Shown here piece by piece: positions 19,180-29,848 of a stretch of 64,000 nucleotides of DNA. The notes under the pieces are model-generated. The model searched no databases. It was not told the origin of the DNA and was given only the letters and a program-made list of their open reading frames with translations. This DNA comes from Exobasidium rhododendri (taxonomy: Eukaryota; Basidiomycota; Exobasidiomycetes; Exobasidiales; Exobasidiaceae). A program made the translations under genes and the position numbers. Numbering within the stretch: position 1 is the stretch's first letter; each line of letters begins with the position of its first letter. The DNA lies in contig CP110630.1 in NCBI GenBank assembly GCA_026210745.1, positions 2,728,001 to 2,792,000 of the forward strand, in the 5' to 3' direction.

Positions 19180-21243
19180 ATGAAGGAGAAGAAGAGGGGT
19201 TCGGCACAACAGTATCGCTGGAAATGGAACGCCGTCGTATTTTCCACACTGCTGAAGCTCTCGCTGATACCGGCCTATCATTCGACCGACTTTGAAGTAC
19301 ACCGGCATTGGCTAGCCATCACCAACTCACTACCACTCTCCCAATGGTACTTTGACGAAACATCGCAATGGACGCTGGACTACCCACCGTTCTTTGCCTA
19401 CTTTAGCTGGCTTCTCAGCATACCAGCAAAGGCGTGGGATCCCAGGATAGTCGACCTGACAGACGGCTTGGAATACAGCGACTTCAGCTGCGTCATGTTC
19501 ATGCGTGTGACTGTCATTGCAACCGAGTTGGTCCTGGCTTCTGCTCTATTCGCACTTAATAGACAACAAGCTTCGCACGCCGTGAACAAAGTACCGGTCG
19601 TAGTAGCGATTGCACTCCTTCTACATCCTGGTCTACTGATTGTCGACCACATACACTTTCAGTATAACGGCTTCCTCTACGGCATACTGCTGTGGTCTGT
19701 ATGGGCAGCAAGGGAGGTGAGTGAGGGAGGAGCAGCGAGAACATACAGAACATATGACGCTCATCAACATAAACAGAGCCGATACTTGCTGTGTGCGTTT
19801 TTATTCTCCAGCCTCCTGAATTTCAAGCATATATACGTCTACATAGCGCCTGCATACTTCGTTTTCTTGCTTCGATCCTACGTCATCAAGGGGCCCAGCA
19901 TAGTCTCTTATTCTGATTCTGGCGAGCGACTCTTCACCCTGGCCACCGTCACATTGCTACCATTCGCCATCAGCCTCTCACCTCTTGCTTTGTCAGGGCT
20001 GGGCAGTACCGCCGCTGCCAGCCCCATCGGCATACTTTCTCAGCTGCTCTCACGACTCTTCCCATTCAGTAGGGGCCTGAATCACGCTTACTGGGCTGCG
20101 AACATATGGGCTATCTACACCTTTGCCGACAGAGTCTTGATCAAGGTTATGCACGCCCGACTAGAGGACATCGGCGCCAACAATGCTTCTCGAGGTGTCA
20201 TTGGAGATGCACTCTTTGCCGTGTTGCCTCAAGTCACAGCCGGACATTGCTTTCTCCTTACATTCCTCTTCACAATCATCTTCTCTGTTCGGCTCTTCTT
20301 CAAGTCGACACAATCTGGATTCCTACAAGCGATCACCCTTTTCGGCCTGACATCCTTTCTGTTTGGCTTTCACGTTCACGAAAAGGCGATACTGTTGCCC
20401 CTCATCCCCCTCACGCTTCTCGCTCCTCTCAATTATTTCTTCACTCGAATGACATTACTCCTCAGCACGGCAGGAGTTGTCGCCTTGTTTCCGCTACTCT
20501 TCGAAGCAAAGGAAACACCAATCAAGATCGTGTATTCACTCCTATGGTTCATCGTCACGTTCAGAGCTCTCTTTTCCTTGCATTTCCGCCCAACACCTTC
20601 AAACTTGTCTCTCCTACTTCACACATTTGAGAACCTCTATCTGATCGGCTTCATTCCTCTTCAACTTTTCGTCTCTCTCGTTCATCCGCTTTGGATCTCT
20701 GCTCATGTCAAGGAAGCCACTGTACAGACCGCCGAATCTGTGCTCTTCGGCGGTAGTGCGACCATCAACTCTATACTATCACGGACCAGCGCATTTGTCA
20801 CATCTGCCCCGTCTTCGCAAAGCACTGCGATGCTGTCTACTGTACTGGATTCATGGACATGCAGCAGTGGCAGTGAGCCACTGAGCTCATCGGCGATGCA
20901 TGCAGTGGGGGCAGTAGGTAGTTCTATTCCCAAAGTAGGAGAAATCGTTCAAGAACAGGTTAATTTAATGGTGAATACCCTGGTAGAGATGACCAACAGC
21001 AACATCACAAACATCACAGATTTGCCACATCTCGCCAATGCTACCGAGCTTCTCGACGACCGGCCACACTCTCACACACTGGAATTCCTGCCACTGATGC
21101 TGACGAGCGTCTACTGTGCCGTAGGTGTCACATGGGTGTGGTTTAGGCTAGGCTACTACTTCATGGCACAGGGCGAGGATCCTCCTCTTCCTCCTGAAAT
21201 GCAGATCAAAGTCACAGACTCGACTCCCAAGAAAGCTCGCTGA
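19180..21243 (+). CDS. ALG8: Dolichyl-P-Glc:Glc1Man9GlcNAc2-PP-dolichol alpha-1,3-glucosyltransferase
   Basis: A single uninterrupted frame of 687 residues. ALG8 adds the second glucose to the lipid-linked oligosaccharide in the ER lumen before N-glycosylation. Diagnostic segments are DFEVHRHWLAITNSLPLSQWY, then TLDYPPFFAYFSW, then LLHPGLLIVDHIHFQYNGFLYG, HAYWAANIWAIY and FGFHVHEKAILLPLIP. About ten or more membrane helices are present. Residues about 507-630 form an extra Ser/Thr-rich loop with NIT, NIT and NAT sequons before the last helix, making the protein about 110 residues longer than the yeast enzyme. The C-terminus KKAR is a dilysine (KKxx) ER-retrieval signal. It is intron-free, unlike most neighbours. 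Confidence 0.95.
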   Translation: MKEKKRGSAQQYRWKWNAVVFSTLLKLSLIPAYHSTDFEVHRHWLAITNSLPLSQWYFDETSQWTLDYPPFFAYFSWLLSIPAKAWDPRIVDLTDGLEYSDFSCVMFMRVTVIATELVLASALFALNRQQASHAVNKVPVVVAIALLLHPGLLIVDHIHFQYNGFLYGILLWSVWAAREVSEGGAARTYRTYDAHQHKQSRYLLCAFLFSSLLNFKHIYVYIAPAYFVFLLRSYVIKGPSIVSYSDSGERLFTLATVTLLPFAISLSPLALSGLGSTAAASPIGILSQLLSRLFPFSRGLNHAYWAANIWAIYTFADRVLIKVMHARLEDIGANNASRGVIGDALFAVLPQVTAGHCFLLTFLFTIIFSVRLFFKSTQSGFLQAITLFGLTSFLFGFHVHEKAILLPLIPLTLLAPLNYFFTRMTLLLSTAGVVALFPLLFEAKETPIKIVYSLLWFIVTFRALFSLHFRPTPSNLSLLLHTFENLYLIGFIPLQLFVSLVHPLWISAHVKEATVQTAESVLFGGSATINSILSRTSAFVTSAPSSQSTAMLSTVLDSWTCSSGSEPLSSSAMHAVGAVGSSIPKVGEIVQEQVNLMVNTLVEMTNSNITNITDLPHLANATELLDDRPHSHTLEFLPLMLTSVYCAVGVTWVWFRLGYYFMAQGEDPPLPPEMQIKVTDSTPKKAR

Positions 21244-21485
21244 AACAAAATACCATTACTCTTTGCTACGTCACAACCGGACAGAGCCCACTCCTCGCTG
21301 TCGTCGGTCTGATGTAAACACTGACTATATCTTTTGCCCGAATGTCGAAAATCATTTTCTTTCCGTTTCTCTATTCCCATCAATCTTCTTGCATGCCTCC
21401 TTTGGTGCATGTCCGCAATTTTCTTTAGCGCACAAAGTGCTCAGCAAGATATCATCTCACTGCCTATTTTTCTGGTTCCTTTTTC

Positions 21486-22610
21486 TCAGAAGCAGAAGAC
21501 TTGCTGCAAAGCCACCGGATGCAAAAGTGGTCAGTGTCTCCGTGATTTGTCAAAGGGAGATTAAGCTCCAGGAATCCTCCTGCGTCTACTCACATCAGGC
21601 ATCTTGCTGACGGTGTTTGGCTTTTCATATCCGATTTCCTCCAGATGTTTCTTCATTGCATTGATCATAGGCGGTGGTCCACACATGAGGATCTTGATGT
21701 CATCAGCAGGGGCAGGCAGTCTTTCTTGGATGGATTCCTTTGTGACAAATCCACTTCCGCCTTGCCACTTCTCAGGTGGGTTGTTCAAATAGTGCAAGAC
21801 GTTGAATTGTTGAGGGTATTGCTTTGCAAGATTGTCCAGTTCTTCACGAAGAAGGATATCGTTTACATTGACGTTTGCGTAGATCAAGTCGACCTTTGTC
21901 TTATCCTTTGGATTCTTGACGATGGCACGAATGATCTGCAACATTGGTGTAATCCCAGTACCACCCGCAATCATGCCGATGTGCTTTGCCAGATCGGGTG
22001 AATACTTCATTTGACCCTTTGGTCCTTTGACTTGCAGAGGGTCGCCGATCCTCAACTTGCTAACGTGTTGCGAAATGTTTCCTTGGGGATAAGTCTGTAA
22101 GGCGATAGTAGAGAGGTGAATTCAGAACCATTCAGCAAGCGAATGAGAGTGAAAGAATGAGATGACGTATCAGCAACGTACCTTGATCAATAGATCGAAA
22201 AAGCCGCGGTCGTCATCACTGCTGACGGGGGTGTAGCTCCTCATGACGTTCTTTCCATTGACTTCAGCTTGAACACTGATGTGCTGTCCAATTGGCAAGC
22301 CGAGGATTCCATTCTCGCTGGGGAGGCGGAATCGATATTGAGCAGTGTTCTCAGAGATCTGCTTCTTTTCTACGAGCTTGTAATCTTGCCAGTTCTTTGG
22401 GTCTAAGAATGGCTTTGCCTCTGTGAAGGAGGAGGGCAAAAGAAGACGTGGAAAAGATGATGAGCTAATCTTCCCTGAACAGAAGCCAACAGAGGCGCTT
22501 TTCGAACAGAAAAGAGGGATGGCTGACTCACTTCCGGAACTGATGTAGATAAGGACTCCAATGCTGGCTACCAGACCAACAATGAATGCTAAGATCGTGT
22601 TTGGATCCAT
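21486..22610 (-). CDS. CBR1: NADH-cytochrome b5 reductase
   Basis: Four exons (22610-22532, 22420-22182, 22094-21594, 21503-21486) give 278 residues, near yeast Cbr1 (284). It transfers electrons from NADH through FAD to cytochrome b5 for sterol and fatty-acid modification. An N-terminal helix (TILAFIVGLVASIGVLIYI) anchors it in the membrane. The FAD site is MRSYTPVSSDD, the NADH-binding part is GMIAGGTGITPMLQIIRAI, then ILMCGPPPMINAMK, and the chain ends with SKMPDQVFCF. The last exon has only six codons including stop. The frame stays open for 48 codons upstream to another ATG at 22754, but starting at MDPN matches the known family length. Confidence 0.92.
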
Positions 22611-23169
22611 GATGTTCGTTGCTGCGTCAAAGTCGGCGAGGACTTCAAATTGGTTGGCGCTTGGAAGGAGGCGAATGCCAAGTTTGAGAAGAGCAAAGCA
22701 AGTCAAGAAAGTGCCAATAGAGGAACCAAGAAAGAAGAATTGATCCAAGAGCATACACTGAGCAGAATTTTCCTGCTTTATTCGTGTGCGTGTGCGTGAT
22801 TCTTATCGGTTCACGACTGTTGAAAGGATGAAGTAAGACTGTGCGGGGCCAAATGAGATAATATAAACGAAAACCTTTGCCAGGCTTCTCGATTCTCGGC
22901 CAGAGCCGTCGTAGTGCAAGGTCGGCTAGCGCGCGTCATCATATACGACGAGGTATCTGAAGGCCACGCGAGCAAAATCTTGGCGATGTGTTTACGGGGA
23001 TACAACGAGGCGACTTAAGAGTGGAACGGGAGTGTCATCGTATCGAGACCGCATGTGTGTATAGCATGCATTCAGGTGCAATCATGTACTACGATGAAGA
23101 TGTGTTGCGGATACAAGTGTTAGTAGGAGAAGTGCTAGTAGGAGAGAGGAGCAGGAAAAGGGAGGAACT
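22611..23169. promoter_or_regulatory. Intergenic region upstream of CBR1
   Basis: 559 bases between the CBR1 start and the stop of the oxidoreductase gene, both on the minus strand. It should hold the CBR1 promoter and the 3' end of the next gene. A TG/CG alternating tract lies near 22783-22800. No RNA gene or transposon was seen. Confidence 0.35.
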
Positions 23170-25489
23170 CTATAGATGTAGGTCATCCGTGCTCATTCCC
23201 GCCATGAATTGCCAGACGCCCTCGACCGCCAAATCGTGTGGATCTTCCTTCAATTCTACTACTGGTCGGCCATCTCCTCCCTCGACGGGTAGGCCTTGGA
23301 AGACCATCTTTCCCAGTCCCAAACTGAGCTTCAGCATATTTCCAGCTGGCGTGTAATGCTTCAGGTTCGCGTGTCTTTCCTCTTCAGTGGTGGCCGTCCC
23401 TCTCGATTGTTGCTCAATGTCACTGATGATGTTTTCCGCTGCTACATCGGCCATACTCCAAGCTTGATAACCAGCATTGAGCGCTCCAAAGCCATCCGCC
23501 ACATCTCCAATTGCATAAACGTTACTGAGGCAACCCTGCACGACTCCCTTTTCGACCTCCTCTTCTCCTCCTTCTGCTTTCTTGTCTAAGAAACAGTCAC
23601 AATCTCCACAAGGAGGGGTAGGATCGAATGGTTGAGGTGCCATTCCATCCTTTCCGGTGGGCACTTGAACCTGCAGTGTTCGTAAAACTTTCACTAGCCT
23701 CGTCCTTGAGTCAACGCTTGTTGGTGCCAATTGAGCCATCAGAGAGGAATTTGGTTGCTGGCCAGTACAGAGGAGAAGGAGATCGCACTCGAACTCTTTG
23801 CCACCAGTTGTCTTGACCTTCTTGCGTCCATCCCCGATACAAATGCCTTCTTTGTGCGCTTGAGAGCCTTCTCCCTTGGCGTCACCAGGAGTACAAACGG
23901 CTGACTGTTCTGCTACCGTGCTACCTCGTGGACAGCCTTCAGTTAACGCTAATCTTTCTCCCAAGACTACATCCACACCCAGTTCTTGTAGCCTCTTGAG
24001 CGCTACTTCGTGCACCTTTGCATCGAAATTGGGAAGCAACTGCATTCTCGAATGGATCAAAGTAACCTTCTTGTCGGCGTACACACTCTTGATGTCCAAT
24101 GCAAATTCTACTCCCAAGGCACCACCTCCGACCAAGACAATCTCTCGGCTCGCCTTGATCCTGTTCTGAATGTCTTGCATCCACTTTACGCCCTCCTTCT
24201 TCGTCCTCGCCTCTGTGCGTAATGGATCGGGTAGATGAGAGCCTAAAGCATAGATCATGTGCGAGTACGGAATAGAGACACTGTCGACTGACCACAGCTT
24301 CTTATTTCCTCCCGTCATTTCTGCGGCAGCTGCGTTGTTGGACTGCACTACGACATGTGTCGATGTAATGCTGGTCACTGTCGCTTGCAAGACCACATGA
24401 GGACTTGAATCCTCAAACCCATGCGCCGTGTCTGCTGTAGCGTCGGCAGATTCATCTCCCTCCCCGTCCAAATCAATGCCCTTCCTTAGAGCGCTTTCCA
24501 GATTCTCCACTTGGAGCTCTGGTCGACCCAGCTCTTCTTCATCTCTAGCAGCACCAGACAGGGCTTCTGTTGCGATAGCTCTCTCGATTACTTGACGGGC
24601 AGCATCGCTACCTGCTGCCGTTTTCCCATCTGTCGACTTCTCACCATGCCCTTCAGAGAGAGGCTCTGTGTAGGATGACGAGAACGAGTTCGCCGTTGTC
24701 TTCACCGAGCGAAGAGAATCCTTGTCGAAAAGTGATTCGCCTCCAACGCTCGAGGACCGACTCCCGGAGCTACTCTTTCTATGCCTTGCTCTACGACTAC
24801 TCCCACTTCCATCGGATGTATCGCTGCTGCTGGATGCAATTGATCGTACTGTGCTTTCATCTCTGCCGGCCATGGATCCCATTCCGAGCATTTCTTCACT
24901 CTTCGAGGAGGGGTTAGAGGCAGTGAAAGATGGTCTCAGAGTGGTGGACGGCCCAACATTCTTTATGGCGTCTTTTCCAGATGCTGAAGGCCCTTTCATG
25001 GGACGCTTAGGTGCATCCTTGAATATTGACTCGTAAGGAACGAAGGCCTTGTGTTCGTGCCCTGGTAGTGTGCTGAAACGAGGAAAGACGTATAGATCTG
25101 GCAGAAGCAAAAAGGAGAAGACAATTGCTCATGAGTACTTGGTGGTCACACAGGTGTGGCAAAGTATAGATGTTTCTACTCACGATTGAAGTGGCTATTC
25201 CTTTCAATAAGTATCACTCGATGCGACGGTGGTAGGCGCTGGGCCAACACAGAAGCAGCATGCATACCTGCAGATGTGTAGTGTTAGTTGAGCAAAAGTC
25301 TCATGTCGGTCCCCTTTCTTCCCCGACAGATCCTCACTCACCACCGTAGCTGCCACCTAAAACGACAACGTTTTTTGTATGTACGGCGGATCCAACATCG
25401 TCTGAAAGCGGGAACTTGTGCGTAGAGGAATGGAGGTTGCTTCTTGGAAGCCTTACAGCTAATTTACTGCCGCTTTCTTGCAAGGACAT
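23170..25489 (-). CDS. FSP1/AIF-like FAD-dependent NAD(P)H oxidoreductase with insertions
   Basis: Three exons (25489-25342, 25267-25184, 25097-23170) give 719 residues. The first dinucleotide fold is VVVLGGSYGGMHAASVLAQRLP (split by an intron), and the second is IVLVGGGALGVEFALDI near residue 355. The family motif LLCTGQQPNSSLM and the late FAD motif VYAIGDVADGFGALNAGYQAW are present. This architecture fits AMID/FSP1-type quinone reductases, which are about 370-420 residues. Two insertions account for the extra length: a Ser-rich disordered block (about 115-300) and a segment near 573 with PPCGDCDCFLDKK and a Glu-rich run. There is no obvious mitochondrial presequence from the chosen ATG. 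The substrate is not determined by the sequence. Confidence 0.85.
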
Positions 25490-26039
25490 AATGAACGAGA
25501 TAGGAGAAAGGAGGGCTGGGAAGAATCTCTGAGACGACGACAGTCGAATTTTGTTGGTGACGAAAATTTTGTGCAGAGCTTGACTTGTCGGGCTTGATGA
25601 TAGAAGTATGTGTGATGTCAATGAAACGTCCAGTCAACAGAAGGGAAGTGTCAATTGCCGGCAAGAGAGAGCAGATGTTTCGATTGTCGGCTGCTTGTGG
25701 GATGATGGCGCGGTGTCTAGTTGCCTGACGAAGGCTGCTGAAGATGCGACTGAGGCTGCATTTAGTACGGTATTTAAATCATCGATTTGTAATTCTGATG
25801 AATACACAGATTCAAATCGGAACGTGTTTCTGCTATTCAATAGCGTGGACGGGTAATGTAAGAATGTCTTATCAGATTGCTGCAATCATAAAAACCGACG
25901 GAGACCCCAAGTCTAAAACTTGCCCTTCACGTGCTTGTATATTTTGGCCGCTTCTTGACTTTTGGTCTGTACGATCAGTATCGATTGGGACCCCCTCCAT
26001 CGACACCTCCGTCCACTCACACGAGAGACTAGGCCAGGG
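25490..26039. promoter_or_regulatory. Divergent promoter region
   Basis: 550 bases between the oxidoreductase gene (minus) and the Mpp6 gene (plus). It holds both promoters. I see a TATTTAAA-like stretch near 25772 but no other feature. Confidence 0.35.
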
Positions 26040-26892
26040 ATGGCAGATCGTCCAAAGCATGTAGCGTCGTTGTCAGACAAGATTGCTGGACTCAAGTTCA
26101 TGCAAAGGGCAAAGGCTGTGCAGGAGAAGAATCAGCCTGCGCCAGACCAGACTGTAATAGCATCGTCGTCTTCTAGGACAGAGAAAGATAGAAAGGGAGC
26201 ACAGAGGAGAGATACGGTAGTGGTGGACGACAATGATGCAAACGAAGAGCATTGGAGCTTATCAAATCCAGTGTATCATCCGCAAAAGAGATCCTCCACA
26301 AATACCAGCACAATCTCACACGAGCCCGGCTGGAATGCATGGCTAGACGAAGTTGATGAGGAAACTAGGACAAGCAAGAGCAGAGGCGAAGAGGATGACA
26401 ACGTCAGCGTTAGAAGAACCTTTGGAGCTTGGCTCGGAAAGAGGAAGCAGCATAAGGAGATTGAGGGTAATGGTGATTACGACCGAAGTTCTGAAGAGGA
26501 AGATCAAAGGAGCGACGATGAGGTTGATAGCGAATCTGAAGTGAAAAAGCGACAGAAGGGTGCAAGTGCAGAGGTGAGTGACAGCATTGGTCGAATGCAT
26601 TTAGACGTCATATTAATAGACTTCGGAGTAATTCTTGCCTTCTCAGCAGCCTGGTAAAGGCAAATTGAAAGGTTTCATGAAGCCCGGATTCCACAAAGAT
26701 GCGAAATCCGAGAACTCGAAAAGGAATGTTGCAGAGCAGACCAGCAAGGGAAGGTCGAAGGACGCAGCAAGCAAGTATAATAGACGCAAAGACGATGGCA
26801 AGAAGCAGTTTGTTGGAAAAGGTGATCGTAGTGGGTCATTGAAAGGCTTTCCGGAACAGACACACCCCTTGAAGAAGAAGAAGAAACTGTAG
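26040..26892 (+). CDS. MPP6: Exosome cofactor Mpp6 (MPHOSPH6 family)
   Basis: Two exons (26040-26573, 26647-26892) give 259 residues. The N-terminal signature LSDKIAGLKFMQRAKA (about 11-26) is the Mpp6 element that binds the Rrp40 cap of the nuclear exosome; human MPHOSPH6 has the same LSxKLLxMKFMxR pattern. A second conserved element HWSLSNPVY is near 73, and GWNAWLDEV follows. The last exon is Lys-rich with RNA-binding character (FMKPGFHKD, SGSLKGFPEQ) and ends in a basic KKKKKL tail that can act as a nuclear signal. The protein helps process rRNA and degrade aberrant nuclear RNA. The intron is phase 0 with a GTGAGT donor. Confidence 0.88.
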
Positions 26893-27251
26893 AATTCGCC
26901 ATTGCACCTCCATCATTTGTATTATTATCTATATCATGTACCCGCATTTGATTCACCAATCTAGCGTAGCACACCGTGGAAACGCTGAAGCCTGTGGTGC
27001 TGTCTGGAGCTTGGCCGTCGCGATAGCCTCCTCAGAGCACGATTGAATGCTCTTTGGCGGACTGATGCAAGTGATCGACGAGACAAGTCGAGCAGAATAG
27101 TCCGAAGACTCTACCGCGTGGCTTCCCTCCAACTTTTGACCACTCAACTTGACGCGCGTCTTGTAAGGCTAAGTGGAAGCACAGACCTTTGGAGGCCGCA
27201 AAGTGGTAGCAAGCATCCTTCTTTCACGACGACGCACCGCTTCAGCACACA
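26893..27251. other. Intergenic, promoter of the proteasome alpha4 gene
   Basis: 359 bases between two plus-strand genes. No gene or repeat was found. It must contain the promoter of the alpha4 gene. Confidence 0.4.
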
Positions 27252-28445
27252 ATGTCAAGGTCCTACGATAGAGGTGAGGCTGACGAAAGGAACACACTAA
27301 GCGAGGACCAGCAGCACAGGGCGATCTAATTTTGACTGACCTCCGCTATGCAGCCCTGACGGTCTTTTCACCTGATGGCCATCTCTTCCAGGTCGAATAT
27401 GCTCTAGAAGCCGTCAATAAGGGTACTTGTGCTGTCGGTGTCAAGGGCAAGGATGTGGTCGTATTGGGAGTGGAGAAGAAATCTGTGCTACAGCTTCAAG
27501 ACCCTCGAACGATACGAAAGACGGCTATGCTCGACGATCACATATGTCTGGCATTTGCAGGTGCGTTCCTTGAAGAGACGTGAATTTGAGGGGGCTAGAG
27601 ATGTTCGCAAACGGCTGACATGAATCGTCTGTCGCTAATCTGTCCATCAAGGTCTTACCGCCGATGCTCGTATCCTCATCGACAAGGCCCGTATGGAATG
27701 TCAATCGCATCGTCTTACCGTAGAGGATCCAGTGACAACCGACTATATTACACGACACATTGCCGGCATTCAACAAGTGAATGACGCACGATATAGCGCT
27801 GAATAACGCAAAAGAAACTGACGAGAACCTTCTTGTCCTCCTCTTCTCAGCGGTATACTCAATCAGGAGGAGTTAGGCCTTTTGGTATCTCGACATTAAT
27901 CATTGGATTTGATCAGAGTGAATTGTCGCCGAAATTATACCAGACGGAGCCCAGCGGCATGTACAATGCATGGAAGGTGAGGAAGCAAGCCCTGGCGGCG
28001 ACACTGCTAGTGGAAGAATACTAACGTTCTGCGACATGCACACACTCGTAGGCGTGTGCGATTGGCCGATCAAGCAAGACTGTGCGAGAGTTCCTAGAAA
28101 AGAATCACGAAGACTCGATGACAAAAGATCAGACGATCAAATTGACCATCAAGAGTTTGCTAGAGGTGGTGCAAACAGGAGCTAAGAGTGCGTGGACTTC
28201 CGGCGTGAAATGGGTAGCGAAAGAGTGGTCGTTGTGCTGATGCAAACTTACTTCATTCTTACCGAGCAGATATTGAGATTGCTCTCATGGAAGGACACGG
28301 CCAGGTTCGAAATTTGGAACTGGCAGAAGTGGAAGCAGTAGTGAAAGAGATTGAGACAGAGAAAGAAGCAGAGGCAGAAAGGAGACGAACGAGACTGGCT
28401 GCTACGGCAGGAGCGCAGGCATCCATGATGGGAGGTGGCTCGTAA
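27252..28445 (+). CDS. PRE6: 20S proteasome subunit alpha4 (PSMA7 type)
   Basis: Six exons (27252-27273, 27354-27560, 27652-27776, 27851-27976, 28052-28187, 28270-28445) give 263 residues. The alpha-subunit signature [20 protein letters not shown] spans the first intron. [36 protein letters not shown] and [14 protein letters not shown] follow. Then come [16 protein letters not shown] and [19 protein letters not shown]. These match alpha4 (yeast Pre6, human PSMA7) better than other alpha subunits. It forms part of the outer ring of the 20S core that gates substrate entry. The C-terminal tail is Glu/Arg-rich and ends in MMGGGS. The first exon has only 22 bases. Confidence 0.95.
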
Positions 28446-28681
28446 AGTATTTGTAGTATCCTCCAGAGCAGCACTACTGGCATGGCACGGACGATCTGAC
28501 TGCAATGCAAGAAGTCCGCTTAATTTCCACGAACCACGTCTTCCCTTTCTTTCTTCTTGCCCGGCTGAATGAGGTCATGCGATGATTTGTTGTTACATTG
28601 AGATTACAGCATACGATAGAAGGGGAGAAGGGGGGGGGGTAAAGCTTGGCGTTGATGAAAAGAGAGAAGGAAGCGAAAATT

Positions 28682-29442
28682 TCATTGATCTTTGCCCTCG
28701 CCCTTTTCTTGCAATTTTGGCTGCCGGAAGGCGTCCCCTAAGTCGTACCGCTTGATGATGCTGCAAAAAGAGCCGAGTTGACATTCGTTAGCGCCGTTCT
28801 AATCCTTTTCTTTTCACTCTGGATCAGCTTCTGTCGCAACTCACTTATCTTCATGTGGATGCTCTCCATCAGGAAAGACAAGTAATCTCTCCAGCCTACG
28901 TTCGCGGAACTTGTTCTTGGGTAACATGCCCGAGACAGCCTTTCGGATGATCTGGTGTGATTGTATTCAAAGAGAGAGTTGGAAAAGAGAGAGAGAGAGA
29001 AGACAGGTAAGCCACATGAGAAGATTGATGCCCCACAACCTACTCTCTTCCCAATCGCCATCTTGCTTACCTCCTCTGGTTTCCTTTCCAACATTTCCTC
29101 GTACTTGATCTCTTTTAGTCCACCTGGGAACATTGTGTGATGCCTGTAGACTTTCTGTTGACTTTTCTTTCCTGTGACCTTGATATGTCTTGCATTCGTC
29201 ACTACGACGTAATCACCGATATCTTGAGATTGGTCAAAGATCGGCTTATGTTTTCCCATCAATAATAAGGCAACTTTGACAGAGATCTTTCCTAAGATTG
29301 CTTCTCGAGCTGATAGGTGATGCCATGCTCTAGCAACAGCGAGCGAGGTCTACACAATCACAAGAGTATCGCCAGTAAGACACTCTTCTCCACTCCGTCT
29401 CACTCATAGCGTCACACTCACATTTCCAGCGCTCTGCGACAT
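28682..29442 (-). CDS. MRPL23: Mitochondrial ribosomal protein uL13m
   Basis: Four exons (29442-29422, 29349-29071, 28951-28845, 28760-28682) give 161 residues, matching yeast Mrpl23 (163). Family segments are [23 protein letters not shown] at the start, then [24 protein letters not shown] (cytosolic-type uL13 lacks this form), [16 protein letters not shown], and [23 protein letters not shown] with [10 protein letters not shown]. The protein belongs to the large subunit of the mitochondrial ribosome. The first exon encodes only seven residues; no separate cleavable presequence is evident. All introns are GT-AG and phases agree. It is convergent with the alpha4 gene (236 bases between stops). 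Confidence 0.93.
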
Positions 29443-29848
29443 CGCTTCCGTTGTGTGCGCCTGGGTATTGCGCGATGATGAGAGCTACTGACTGACTGGG
29501 GAGAAGATGATCGCTCGAGGGAATTTCCATGCAAGGTGCGGTAGGCACGTGATCTGTGCTTAACGTCTTGCCCCGCTTCATAACCCTACATTATTCTAGC
29601 TCTATGTCACTCCGTATTGCTTCTGATGAAGCTTATATTCTAGTATGAGAGGCATTGACTTGTTTAACAGCATGATTTGAGCGCGAGAGAGGAAGAGAGA
29701 GGGGGAGAGATCAGGGACATCAAGAGAAGCTGGTGTGGCGCGCTTCTCAGTAGCGAGATCGGTCTTCCTTTTCCACCGCCTCCTTTGCTCATGTACTTTC
29801 GTTGCAAGTCGCTCAGAATACGTATCGTCTCCCCCTTCACTTTCCCAC
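29443..29848. other. Intergenic, no gene recognised
   Basis: 406 bases between two minus-strand genes. It should contain the promoter of MRPL23 and the 3' end of the Tvp38-like gene. No RNA gene or repeat was found apart from a short GA-rich tract near 29686-29710. Confidence 0.4.

Noticed and set aside
22611-22754. Upstream ATG extending cytochrome b5 reductase by 48 residues
   Set aside because: The shorter start gives the family length and the usual single anchor helix; the extension looks like translated leader.
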